From contig NZ_KI421511.1 of the NCBI RefSeq assembly GCF_000473265.1, positions 8,220,415 through 8,284,414 on the forward strand: a stretch of 64,000 bases of DNA, given 5' to 3'. The DNA comes from Amycolatopsis thermoflava N1165. Its GTDB lineage: Bacteria > Actinomycetota > Actinomycetes > Mycobacteriales > Pseudonocardiaceae. The position numbers were made by a program, and so were the translations under genes. This document shows positions 33,723 to 41,956 of the stretch, piece by piece. Position 1 is the stretch's first letter; each line of letters starts with the position of its first letter. A model generated the notes under the pieces. It was not told where the DNA came from. It saw only the letters and a program-made list of their open reading frames with translations, and did not search any database.

Positions 33723-35831
33723 TTACGCGGGTACCGAGGCCACACCCGGCGCCAGGAACGGCTTGCCGGTCACCTTCTGCGAAACGCCGGTCCGGTCCAG
33801 GTACGGCGTGATGCCGCCGAGCCAGAACGGCCAGCCCGCGCCGAGGATCAGGCACAGGTCGATGTCCTGCGCTTCCGCGACCACGCCCTCGTCGAGCATG
33901 ATCCGGATCTCCTCGGCGATCGCGGCCAGCGCCCGCTCGCGCAGCTGCTCCGCGGTCGAGGGCTGGTCACCCTGCTGCCACAGCGCCGCGACCTCCGGGT
34001 CGACGCTCGGGTTGCCCTTGTCGTCCCACTGCCACACCGCGGTCTTGCCCGACGCGACGAACTTCTTCAGGTTCTCGCTCACCGGGAACCGGTCCGGGAA
34101 CGCGCCGTGCAGCGTCTCGCCCACGTGCAGCGCGATCGCCGGGCCGACCAGCTGCATCAGCGTCAGCGGCGACATCGGCAGGCCCAGCGGCTCCAGCGCC
34201 CGGTCGGCCACGTCGAACGGGGTGCCCTCGTCGACCGCGGTCAGCACCTCGCCGAGGAAGCGCAGCAGCAGCCGGTTCACCACGAACGCCGGGGCGTCGG
34301 AGACCAGCACGCTGGACTTCTTCAGCTGCTTGCCGACCGCGAACGCCGTCGCCAGCGCCGCGTCGTCGGTCTGCTCGCCGCGCACGATCTCCAGCAGCGG
34401 CAGCACGGCCACCGGGTTGAAGAAGTGGAACCCGACGACCCGCTCCGGGTGCTGCAGCTTCGACGCCATCTCCGACACCGACAGCGACGAGGTGTTCGTC
34501 GCCAGGATCGCCTCGGGCTTGACGTAGTTCTCCAGGTCGCCGAAGACCTGCTGCTTGACACCCATCTCCTCGAACACGGCCTCGATCACGAAGTCCGCGT
34601 CCGCGAAGGCGGCCTTGTCCAGCGAGCCGCTGACCAGCGCCTTGAGCCGGTTCGCCTCGTCCGGCGAGATCCGCTTCTTGCCGAGCAGCTTGTCGATCTC
34701 ACCGTGCACATAGGACACGCCCTTGTCGACGCGCGCCTGGTCCACGTCGGTCAGCACGACCGGGACCTTCAGGCGCCGCACGAACAGCAGCGCCAGCTGG
34801 CTCGCCATCAGGCCCGCGCCGACCACGCCGACCTTGGTCACCTTGCGTGCCAGCGACTTGTCCGGCGCGCCTGCCGGGCGCTTGGCCCGCTTGTTGACCA
34901 GGTTGAACGAGTACAGCCCGGCGCGCAGCGTGTCGTCCATCAGCAGCTGCGCCAGCGCCTGCGTCTCGGCCGCGTACCCGGCGTCGAGGTCGTTCGCGCG
35001 GGCGAGTTCGAGCAGCTCGACGGCCTTGGTCGCGCCCGGCGACGCGCCCTTGGTCTTGCCGTCCACGATGGCCTTGGCGCGGGCGATCGCCGCGTCCCAG
35101 CCTGCGCCGCGGTCGATCTCCTTGCGCTGCGGGGTGACCTGGCCGTTGACGACCTTCGCCAGCCACAGCAGGGACTGCTCGAGGAAGTCCGCGCTGCCCA
35201 GCAGCTCGTCCACGATGCCCAGCTGCGCGGCCTGCGCCGGCTTGAGCATCTTGTTCTGGTTCAGCGCGTTCTCGATGATCACGGTGACCGCGGCGTCCGG
35301 CCCGATCAGGTTCGGCAGCAGCTGCGTGCCGCCCCAGCCCGGGAACAGGCCGAGGAACACCTCGGGGAACGAGATCGCCGCGGCGGACTCCGACAGCGTG
35401 CGGTAGTGGCAGGACAGGGCCAGTTCGAGCCCGCCGCCCATGACCGCGCCGTTGACGAACGCGAAGGTCGGGATCGTCGAGTCGGTCAGGCGGCGGAACA
35501 CCGCGTGGCCGGTCTCGGCGATCTCGTGCGCCAGGTTCGGGTCGCTGATCGCCTCGACGCCGGACAGGTCCGCGCCGACCGCGAAGATGAACGGCTTGCC
35601 GGTGACCGCGATGGCGGCCGGCTCCGCCGCGAACGCCTCGTCCAGCGCGGCGTTCAGGCTCACCAGGCCCTGCGGGCCGAACGTGGACGGGCGGGTGTGG
35701 TCGTGCCCGTTGTCCAACGTGATCAGCGCGACCTGCTTGTCCAGGCCGGGGACCCGGATCAGGCGCGTGGTGGCGCGGGTGACCACCTCGTCCGGGAAGG
35801 CGGCCTTGGCCTGCTCAACCGTGAACGTCAC
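33723..35831 (-). CDS. fadB: Fatty acid oxidation complex: enoyl-CoA hydratase/3-hydroxyacyl-CoA dehydrogenase
   Basis: This 702-residue fusion hydrates trans-2-enoyl-CoA and oxidises the product. The N-terminal crotonase domain (to about residue 200) has GADLSGVEAI and NGAVMGGGLELALSCHYRT. The NAD site is VGVVGAGLMASQLALLF near residue 330, followed by TNTSSLSVSEM and GFHFFNPVAVLPLLEIV with the catalytic His. The GTG start overlaps the thiolase stop codon (GTGA), so FadA and FadB are made in a fixed ratio. Confidence 0.95.
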   Translation of the reverse strand: MTFTVEQAKAAFPDEVVTRATTRLIRVPGLDKQVALITLDNGHDHTRPSTFGPQGLVSLNAALDEAFAAEPAAIAVTGKPFIFAVGADLSGVEAISDPNLAHEIAETGHAVFRRLTDSTIPTFAFVNGAVMGGGLELALSCHYRTLSESAAAISFPEVFLGLFPGWGGTQLLPNLIGPDAAVTVIIENALNQNKMLKPAQAAQLGIVDELLGSADFLEQSLLWLAKVVNGQVTPQRKEIDRGAGWDAAIARAKAIVDGKTKGASPGATKAVELLELARANDLDAGYAAETQALAQLLMDDTLRAGLYSFNLVNKRAKRPAGAPDKSLARKVTKVGVVGAGLMASQLALLFVRRLKVPVVLTDVDQARVDKGVSYVHGEIDKLLGKKRISPDEANRLKALVSGSLDKAAFADADFVIEAVFEEMGVKQQVFGDLENYVKPEAILATNTSSLSVSEMASKLQHPERVVGFHFFNPVAVLPLLEIVRGEQTDDAALATAFAVGKQLKKSSVLVSDAPAFVVNRLLLRFLGEVLTAVDEGTPFDVADRALEPLGLPMSPLTLMQLVGPAIALHVGETLHGAFPDRFPVSENLKKFVASGKTAVWQWDDKGNPSVDPEVAALWQQGDQPSTAEQLRERALAAIAEEIRIMLDEGVVAEAQDIDLCLILGAGWPFWLGGITPYLDRTGVSQKVTGKPFLAPGVASVPA

Positions 35832-37054
35832 TTGTCACTCCCGTCGTACGCAGGGTTCTCCCAGATCACGGTGCCGCCCATGCCGAGGCCGATGCACATC
35901 GTGGTGATGCCGTAGCGGACCTCGGGGTGCTCGGCGAACTGGCGGGACAGCTGGGTCATCAGCCGCACGCCGGAGGAGGCCAGCGGGTGGCCGCAGGCGA
36001 TCGCGCCGCCCCACGGGTTGACGCGCGGGTCGGTCTGCTCGATGCCGAAGTGGTCCAGGAAGGCCAGGACCTGCACGGCGAACGCCTCGTTGATCTCGAA
36101 CAGGCCGATGTCGTCGATGGACAGCCCGGTCCGCTTGAGGAGCTTCTCGGTGGCCGGCACCGGGCCGACGCCCATGACCTCGGGGTCGACGCCGGCGAAG
36201 GAGTAGCCGACCATCCGCATCGCGACGGGCAGGCCCAGCTCGCGGGCGGTCTCCTCGTCGGCGAGGATCGCGCCGGTCGCGCCGTCGTTGAGGCCCGCGG
36301 CGTTGCCTGCGGTGACCCGGCCGTGCGGGCGGAACGGGGTCTTCAGGTTGGCCAGGGTTTCCACGGTGGTGCCCGGGCGGGGCGGCTCGTCCTCGGTGGC
36401 CAGGCCCCAGCCCAGCTCGGAGCGGATCGCGACCGGGACGAGCTCGGGGCCGATCTTGCCGGCCTTGACCGCGTCGGCGTAGCGCTCCTGGCTCTGCGCG
36501 GCGTACTCGTCCGCGCGGCGCTTGGTGATCGCCGGGAAGCGGTCGTGCAGGTTCTCCGCGGTCTGGCCCATGACGAGCGCGGACGGGTCGACGAGCTTGT
36601 CGGCGACGATGCGCGGGTTGGGGTCGACCCCTTCGCCCATCGGGTGGCGGCCCATGTGCTCGACACCGCCCGCGATGGCGATGTCGTAGGCGCCGAAGCC
36701 GATGCCGCCCGCGACCGTGGTGACCGCGGTCATCGCGCCGGCGCACATGCGGTCGATCGCGTAGCCCGGAACGGACCGCGGCAGGCCGGCCAGGAGGGCG
36801 GCCGTGCGGCCGATCGTCAGGCCCTGGTCGCCGGTCTGGGTCGTGGCGGCGATGGCGACGTCGTCGACCCGCTCCGGCGGCAGTTCCGGATGGCGGCGCA
36901 GCAGTTCGCGGATGACCTTGACCACGAGGTCGTCGGCCCTGGTGTTGGCGTAGATGCCCTTGTCACCCGCCTTGCCGAACGGGGTGCGGACCCCCTCGAC
37001 GAAGGCCACGGTGCGCACCGCCCGCGCGGTCGGCGCAAGGGGGGTTGCAGCCAC
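35828..37054 (-). CDS. fadA: Acetyl-CoA acyltransferase (thiolase)
   Basis: This 408-residue thiolase cleaves 3-ketoacyl-CoA with CoA. The nucleophile Cys104 is in DRMCAGAMTAV, the catalytic His in GGAIACGHPLASSGVR, and the second Cys in TTMCIGLGMGGTVIWE. It begins the fadAB operon. Two palindromes at 37081-37138 lie just upstream and are probably operators for a TetR-type fatty-acid regulator, not encoded in this window. Confidence 0.95.
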   Translation of the reverse strand: MAATPLAPTARAVRTVAFVEGVRTPFGKAGDKGIYANTRADDLVVKVIRELLRRHPELPPERVDDVAIAATTQTGDQGLTIGRTAALLAGLPRSVPGYAIDRMCAGAMTAVTTVAGGIGFGAYDIAIAGGVEHMGRHPMGEGVDPNPRIVADKLVDPSALVMGQTAENLHDRFPAITKRRADEYAAQSQERYADAVKAGKIGPELVPVAIRSELGWGLATEDEPPRPGTTVETLANLKTPFRPHGRVTAGNAAGLNDGATGAILADEETARELGLPVAMRMVGYSFAGVDPEVMGVGPVPATEKLLKRTGLSIDDIGLFEINEAFAVQVLAFLDHFGIEQTDPRVNPWGGAIACGHPLASSGVRLMTQLSRQFAEHPEVRYGITTMCIGLGMGGTVIWENPAYDGSDK

Positions 37055-37080
37055 GATGTGCTCCCTCTGTCAGCTCTGGG

Positions 37081-37138
37081 ACCGCCGGTTACCCGGCGGT
37101 AATGACGCCACTCTAGCCCCGGTTACCGATGGGTAACC
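37081..37138 (-). promoter_or_regulatory. Operators upstream of fadAB
   Basis: GGTTACC-GATG-GGTAACC (37121-37138) is an inverted repeat with two 7-bp arms. ACCGCCGG-TTAC-CCGGCGGT (37081-37100), closer to the start codon, is a second palindrome that also holds a GGTTACC half. Such sites are typical of TetR-type acyl-CoA-responsive repressors, but the protein is not identified here. Confidence 0.65.
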
Positions 37139-37199
37139 AGTGTGGTGGGTAGGACCACCTTTTCGAGCGCCGCGAGAGCTGATCTTTGAACACAAGGTA

Positions 37200-37350
37200 G
37201 CTGGGTGGTCATCCCGTCGCCTGACACTGGACGATCACCTTGAGCCAGGGCCGCAACCCGGGCTCTCTCCGGCGGCCGAACATGCCAACCTTGCGGCCCT
37301 GGCTCAAGGTGATATGCACAAACCGGAAGGCGACGGGATGACCACCCAGC
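37200..37350. repeat. Large interrupted palindrome
   Basis: Two pairs of perfect inverted arms are nested. The outer arms are 22 bp (37200-37221 and 37329-37350, starting GCTGGGTGGTCATCCCGTCG). The inner arms are 23 bp (37234-37256 and 37291-37313, starting ATCACCTTGAGCCAGGGCCG). Unmatched stretches of 12 and 15 nt separate inner from outer arms, and the central loop is 34 nt. It sits between the fadAB operators and the RNase D gene. It could be a MITE-like element, a structured RNA or a protein-binding cruciform. Confidence 0.85.
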
Positions 37351-37483
37351 GACCACCTCGCCAAGGTGAGGTGAAGTGCTTTTCTGTCATCCCGGAGCCT
37401 GCCCGTCCGGCGAGGACTATCTTTTGATCTTTTCCGCCCTTCGGGCGGTGCGCCTCACGGCGCGCCGAAAGGTCACCTTCCGA

Positions 37484-37607
37484 CCACCCCCGCCCCCGAT
37501 GCCTGATTGTGTTTCAGTCGCCGAGCAGGCGTGTCAAGGCGGGAAAGCGTGCCTTGACACGCCTGGTCGGCGACTAAAGATCGGCTGTGGATCGGGGGCG
37601 GGGGAGG
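37484..37607. repeat. Second nested palindrome next to rnd
   Basis: Inner arms of 25 bp with one mismatch (37516-37540 and 37551-37575, starting AGTCGCCGAGCAGGCGTGTC) enclose a 10-nt loop. Outer arms of 17 bp with one mismatch (37484-37500 and 37591-37607, containing CCCCCGCCCCCGAT) surround them. It follows the rnd stop codon by about 75 bp and may be its terminator, but it is far larger than needed. A smaller CCGCCC-TTCG-GGGCGG-type hairpin lies at about 37435-37448. Confidence 0.8.
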
Positions 37608-37680
37608 TCTGGTGCGTGGTCGGTCTTGTTCCGTTGCCGGCTTCCGGTTTGTCGGTTGTCGACAGAAAAAGCTGCCTTGC

Positions 37681-38931
37681 TCAGGCAGTCGCTTGCAACG
37701 CCTCGACCAGCACCGGTGCCGTCAGCTCCACCTGCCATGGGCGTGCCCCACCCGCGGCCAGCGCTGCCGAGACGGCCTCGAGGGTCCTGTCCTCGGGCGG
37801 GCGCCAGCAGGTGCGGCGCAACAGGTCCGGCAGCAGCAGGTTCTCCACCGGCAGCTGGTGGTGCTCGGCGATCTTCGCCAGGCCGGCACGGGCCGCGGCC
37901 AGGCGAGCCGCCGCGTCGGGGTCCTTGTCCGCCCATCGGTTCGCCGGGGGAGGGCCGTCGTTCGGTTGTGCCGGGTTGGGCAGCTGGTCGCGCGGCAGTT
38001 GGCGCGCCGCCTGGAGGTGGCGGAACCAGTTGCCCGTGTAGCGCCGCTGGACGCGGCCGCCGAAGACCGGCAGCGCCTGCAGCTCGGCCACGGACTTCGG
38101 CTCCGCCAGCACCGCGTTCACGATCGCGCTGTCGGGCAGCACCCGGCTCGGCGCGCGATCACGCTTGCGGGCCAGCTCGTCGCGGGCCTCCCACAGCGCG
38201 CGCACCGCCGCCAGGCCTCGCGCGGTGCGGACCTTGTGGATCCCCGACGTGCGCCGCCACGGCTCGGTCCGCGGCGGGGGCTGCGGGGCGGTCCGCACGG
38301 CCTCGAACTCCTGGCGCGCCCAGTCCAGCTTGCCCTGGGCATCCAGCTCGGCCTCGAGCTTCTCCCGCAGCGGGATCAGCAGCTCGACGTCCAGCGCCGC
38401 GTAGTTGAGCCAGTCCACCGGCAGCGGCCGCTTCGACCAGTCGGCCGCGCTGTGCCCCTTCTCCAGGTGGTAGCCCAGCAGCTTCTCCACCAGGGTGCCC
38501 AGCGCCACCCGCTCGTAGCCGGCCAGCCGCCCGGCCAGCTCGGTGTCGAACAGGCTGCCCGGAACCAGGTCCAGCTCCGCCAGGCACGGCAAGTCCTGCG
38601 AGGCGGCGTGCAGCACCCACTCCTCGCCGTTCAGCACGTCCTGCAACGGCCCCAGCCTGCCCTCCAGGGCGATGGGGTCCACGAGAACCGTGCCGGAGCC
38701 CTCCCGGCGCAACTGCACCAGGTAGGCCTTGGGCCAGTAGCGGTAGCCGGACGCGCGCTCGGTGTCCACCGCGATCGCGCCCGTGCCCGCCGCCAGCCGT
38801 TCACAGGCGCGCGCCAGCGCCGGCTCGTCCGCCACCACGTCCGGCGTTCCGTCGGCCGGCTCCTTGAGCGTGACCGGGACGTCCGGTTCGCTGGTATCAG
38901 GCACTTGATCTGCGGTTTCCACGTCGGTCAA
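37681..38931 (-). CDS. rnd: Ribonuclease D
   Basis: This 416-residue 3'-5' exoribonuclease for tRNA and other stable RNA maturation has the DEDD exonuclease domain at about residues 35-215 (Asp56 and Glu58 in AIAVDTERASGYRY, then NYAALDVELLIPL for the final Asp). An HRDC domain follows near residues 245-325. It precedes the response regulator, DUF3000 and haem genes in a gene order I associate with Pseudonocardiaceae. A large hairpin follows the stop. Confidence 0.92.
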   Translation of the reverse strand: MTDVETADQVPDTSEPDVPVTLKEPADGTPDVVADEPALARACERLAAGTGAIAVDTERASGYRYWPKAYLVQLRREGSGTVLVDPIALEGRLGPLQDVLNGEEWVLHAASQDLPCLAELDLVPGSLFDTELAGRLAGYERVALGTLVEKLLGYHLEKGHSAADWSKRPLPVDWLNYAALDVELLIPLREKLEAELDAQGKLDWARQEFEAVRTAPQPPPRTEPWRRTSGIHKVRTARGLAAVRALWEARDELARKRDRAPSRVLPDSAIVNAVLAEPKSVAELQALPVFGGRVQRRYTGNWFRHLQAARQLPRDQLPNPAQPNDGPPPANRWADKDPDAAARLAAARAGLAKIAEHHQLPVENLLLPDLLRRTCWRPPEDRTLEAVSAALAAGGARPWQVELTAPVLVEALQATA

Positions 38932-38995
38932 CCCTACGGGACGGGCGCACCGTCACCGGTACGCCCGTCCGTTGGGTCGTGTTATCGGCTGGGGA

Positions 38996-39713
38996 TCAGC
39001 GGATGACGCCGGCTCGCATCGCCAGCGCCACCATCTGCGCCCGGTCCCCGGTGCCGAGCTTGCGCCCGATCCGGGACAGGTGCGACTTGACGGTGAGCGC
39101 CGACGAGGCTGAGCTCCTCGCCGATCTCCTTGTTGGACTGGCCGTCGGCGACCAGCTGCAGCACCTCCACCTCGCGCGCGGACAGCTCCCGCGGCGTGTT
39201 GTCGGTGCCCGGCACCCGCGTGCCGGTCGCCAGGACCGGGGCCACGCTCGGGTCCGCGTACACCCCGCCGTCCAGCACCCGGCGCACCCCGTCGGTCACC
39301 ACCATGGGCGAGGCCGACTTCAGCAGATACGCCTGGGCGCCGGCCTGGAAAGCCGAGCGCACGGCATACGGGTCGTCGGACGAGGCGAGCACCACGATGC
39401 GGGGCCAGCCCTGGCTGCGGAGTTCCGTGACCAGGTCGATCCCGCTCCCGTCCGGCAGCCCGAGGTCAAGGATGGCCAGGTCGCACGGACCCGTCGCGGT
39501 CGCCCGCGCCCTCGCCTCCGCTACCGAGGCAGCTTCGTGTACGGTGCCCGCACCCATCTGTGCGAGTCGTGCGGCAATCGCCTCCCTCAGGAGCGGGTGG
39601 TCGTCGACCACCAGCACCGAAAACAGCTCTTCCCGCGGGTGCGGGACCATGCTCGCCGGCAAAGCACCGGCTGGCGTGGATCTGACGGCCTGCGACAAGC
39701 CGACGGCAGCCAC
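38996..39713 (-). pseudogene. NarL/LuxR-type response regulator with a 1-bp frameshift
   Basis: The receiver domain is complete (FSVLVVDDHPLLREAI, phosphoacceptor Asp in LAILDLGLPDGSG, Lys in AYLLKSAS). The LuxR-type helix-turn-helix starts normally (LSAREVEVLQLVADGQSNKE). After IGEELSL the frame is lost, while the shifted frame continues with the expected SALTVKSHLSRIGRKLGTGD and ends RAGVIR before TGA at 38996-38998. One extra base near 39104 explains it. The GTG start at 39713 has GGGAGG seven bases upstream. Either the gene is newly broken or the base is a sequencing error. Confidence 0.85.
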
Positions 39714-39755
39714 GTCACTACCTCCCTGGAGTCGGTCGTGCCCCCCGACCGGCAC

Positions 39756-40225
39756 CGGGTACTTTCGGCCGATCAGCCGCGCCAGCTCTAGACCGAAAGT
39801 GGTGTCGTCGAAGAGGCACTCTAGCCGCCGATCGCCTTCCGCGGGGGGATCGAACGGGTATCTATCTCGATCGGGTAGTTACTAGCTGGCATCGTTGTAC
39901 CACGTTCGGAGTAATAAACTGCCCGTGGCTAACGCGTCGCAGAGTGCCAGCGATATGACCTTTTTGGGGGCAGGCTGCTGCGCGTGCATACGGACCGTGC
40001 ATCTGCTCACGAACTGTGTTCTACGGTGTTCACCGGTTGGACCAGTCGCGTCATCAGATCGACGGATGTGAACTCTTTGCGCAGCGTAGGCGGCTCGTCT
40101 GGATCTGCGGAGAGCCCCCGCCCGGGATCGCCGGGGCGATCGGAGGCCGCGGGACCGAACTCTATCGACGCCGCCGCGGGCCGCGGAGTGAGGTCTACGT
40201 CACACTCGGCGCGTCGCGGGGTCGT
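39756..40225. other. Intergenic region, no gene seen
   Basis: This stretch of 470 bp lies between the response regulator start and the DUF3000 stop. It is richer in A and T than its surroundings (around 39840-39980). It holds GATCGA at 39848-39853 and TCGATC a short distance downstream, an inverted pair. It should contain the regulator's promoter. ORFs here are antisense read-through and have no protein-like composition. Confidence 0.5.
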
Positions 40226-40780
40226 TCAGCCGCTCTGGCGGTGGCCGAACAGCGACACCCCGACCGGCGGCAGCCCGGCCACGCTCGACATCAGCTGGCA
40301 GAACGCCTCGCCGTGCGGGCGCAGGTGCTGGTCCGACGGCGTCCACGACGCCCGCAGCTCCAGGTCGTCCGTGCGGGCGGGCCCGCTGATGTCGCCGAAC
40401 CGCGCCGACGAGGTCTCGGTGACCGTGCCCCCCAGCGCGGTGAAGGACGCGCCCGAGGTCTCCAGCGCGTCGGTGAGCCACGACCAGCCGACCGCGGGCA
40501 GGAACGGGTCGCTGGCCAGTTCCCGGTCGATCTCCGCGCGCACGTAGACGACCATCCGCAGCACCCCGTCCCAGGACTCCGGGCCCTCCGGGTCGTGCAG
40601 CAGCACCAGGCGGCCGGTCGCCGTCACGTCCGCCGGGCCCGTCGCGTCGCAGCTGAGCGCGTAGGACCACGGGGCCAGGCGCTGCGGCGCGCGCACGGGT
40701 TCGAGGGTCATCTCCGGCCGGGGCCGGATCGCTTGCAACGCCGCGACAGCTTCACGGAACATCTCGGGCGCATGCGTCAT
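40226..40780 (-). CDS. DUF3000 protein
   Basis: This 184-residue actinobacterial protein has conserved stretches such as MFREAVAALQAIRPRPEMTL, APQRLAPWSYAL and VGWSWLTDAL. It is found widely next to hemE in this group. Its function is unknown. The ATG at 40780 is chosen, with an in-frame GTG at 40789 as alternative. It is divergent from hemE over 96 bp. Confidence 0.85.
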   Translation of the reverse strand: MTHAPEMFREAVAALQAIRPRPEMTLEPVRAPQRLAPWSYALSCDATGPADVTATGRLVLLHDPEGPESWDGVLRMVVYVRAEIDRELASDPFLPAVGWSWLTDALETSGASFTALGGTVTETSSARFGDISGPARTDDLELRASWTPSDQHLRPHGEAFCQLMSSVAGLPPVGVSLFGHRQSG

Positions 40781-40876
40781 CGCGGTCACAGCCCGACTGT
40801 AGGACGGCGAACGGGCACCTGGCGGCAGACGCGCCGAGGGAAGGGGCCCCGGGCCCGCGTGGCACCATGGTTGACG

Positions 40877-41956
40877 ATGTCCACTACTGCGCAGTCGCGG
40901 CCACACACGGCCCGCCGGGACCTCGCCGGGTCCCCCTTCCTGGCCGCCGCCCGCGGCCGTCGTCCCGCGCGGCTGCCCGTCTGGTTCATGCGCCAGGCAG
41001 GCCGCTCGCTGCCCGAGTACCGCGCGCTGCGCGAGGGCGTGCCGATGCTCAAGGCGTGCTTCGACCCGGAGATGATCGCCGAGATCACGCTCCAGCCGGT
41101 CCGCCGCCTCGGCGTGGACGCCGCCGTCTTCTACAGCGACATCGTCGTCCCGCTGGTGGCCGCCGGCATCGACGTCGACATCGTGCCCGGCACCGGTCCG
41201 GTGGTGGCCGAGCCGGTGCGCGACGCCGCGGCGATCCGCCGCCTGCCCGCGCTGGACCCGGCGCGGCTGGAGCCGGTGCTGGACGGCGCCCGGCTGCTGG
41301 TCGAGCGGCTGGGCCAGACCCCCCTGATCGGGTTCGCCGGCGCGCCGTTCACGCTCGCCTCCTATCTCATCGAGGGCGGTCCCAGCCGCACCTTCGAGCG
41401 CACCAAGGCCCTCATGCGCTCCGAGCCGGAGGTGTGGCACGACCTGGCCGGACGGCTGGCCGACATCGCGGTGACCTTCCTGCGCGGCCAGATCGAAGCC
41501 GGCGCCGACGCGGTGCAGCTGTTCGACTCCTGGGCCGGCGCGCTGACGCTGCGCGAGTACCGCGAGTTCGTGCTGCCGCATTCGGCGCGCGTGCTCGGCG
41601 CGGTCGCGGACCTGGACGTGCCGCGGATCCACTTCGGCGTCGGCACCGGCGAGCTGCTGACCGCCATGCGCGAGGCCGGGGCCGACGTGGTCGGCGTCGA
41701 CTGGCGCGTCCCGCTGGACGAGGCCGTGCGGCGGCTGACCGCACACGGCGAGCCCGCGCCGGTCGTGCAGGGCAACCTGGACCCGGCGCTGCTGCAGGCG
41801 TCCTGGCCGGTGATCGAGGCCGAGGTGCGCCGCATCGCCGCGGAGGGCCGCGCCGCCGCCGGGCACATCTTCAACCTCGGCCACGGCGTGCCCCCCGGCA
41901 CCGATCCCGACGTGCTGGCCCGCGTCGTCGAGCTCGTCCACAGCCTGGAGGGCTGA
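40877..41956 (+). CDS. hemE: Uroporphyrinogen decarboxylase
   Basis: This 359-residue enzyme removes four carboxylates from uroporphyrinogen III to give coproporphyrinogen III. The N-terminal signature PVWFMRQAGRSLPEYR and the FYSDIVVPL segment with the catalytic Asp are present, as are QLFDSWAGAL and the C-terminal FNLGHGVPPGTDPD. The ATG at 40877 gives the expected length. A longer in-frame extension is antisense to DUF3000. Its stop overlaps the next start (TGATG). Confidence 0.95.
   Translation: MSTTAQSRPHTARRDLAGSPFLAAARGRRPARLPVWFMRQAGRSLPEYRALREGVPMLKACFDPEMIAEITLQPVRRLGVDAAVFYSDIVVPLVAAGIDVDIVPGTGPVVAEPVRDAAAIRRLPALDPARLEPVLDGARLLVERLGQTPLIGFAGAPFTLASYLIEGGPSRTFERTKALMRSEPEVWHDLAGRLADIAVTFLRGQIEAGADAVQLFDSWAGALTLREYREFVLPHSARVLGAVADLDVPRIHFGVGTGELLTAMREAGADVVGVDWRVPLDEAVRRLTAHGEPAPVVQGNLDPALLQASWPVIEAEVRRIAAEGRAAAGHIFNLGHGVPPGTDPDVLARVVELVHSLEG

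Noticed and set aside
37123..37427. Overlapping ORFs on both strands that share strings such as VAGWSSRRL
   Set aside because: The shared strings come from the inverted repeat symmetry, not from a gene family.
39984..40547. ORF of 187 codons between the response regulator and hemE
   Set aside because: It is mostly antisense to DUF3000 and has no recognisable protein pattern or ribosome-binding site.
40016..40876. In-frame upstream extension of hemE
   Set aside because: It is antisense to DUF3000, and hemE has a fitting start at 40877.
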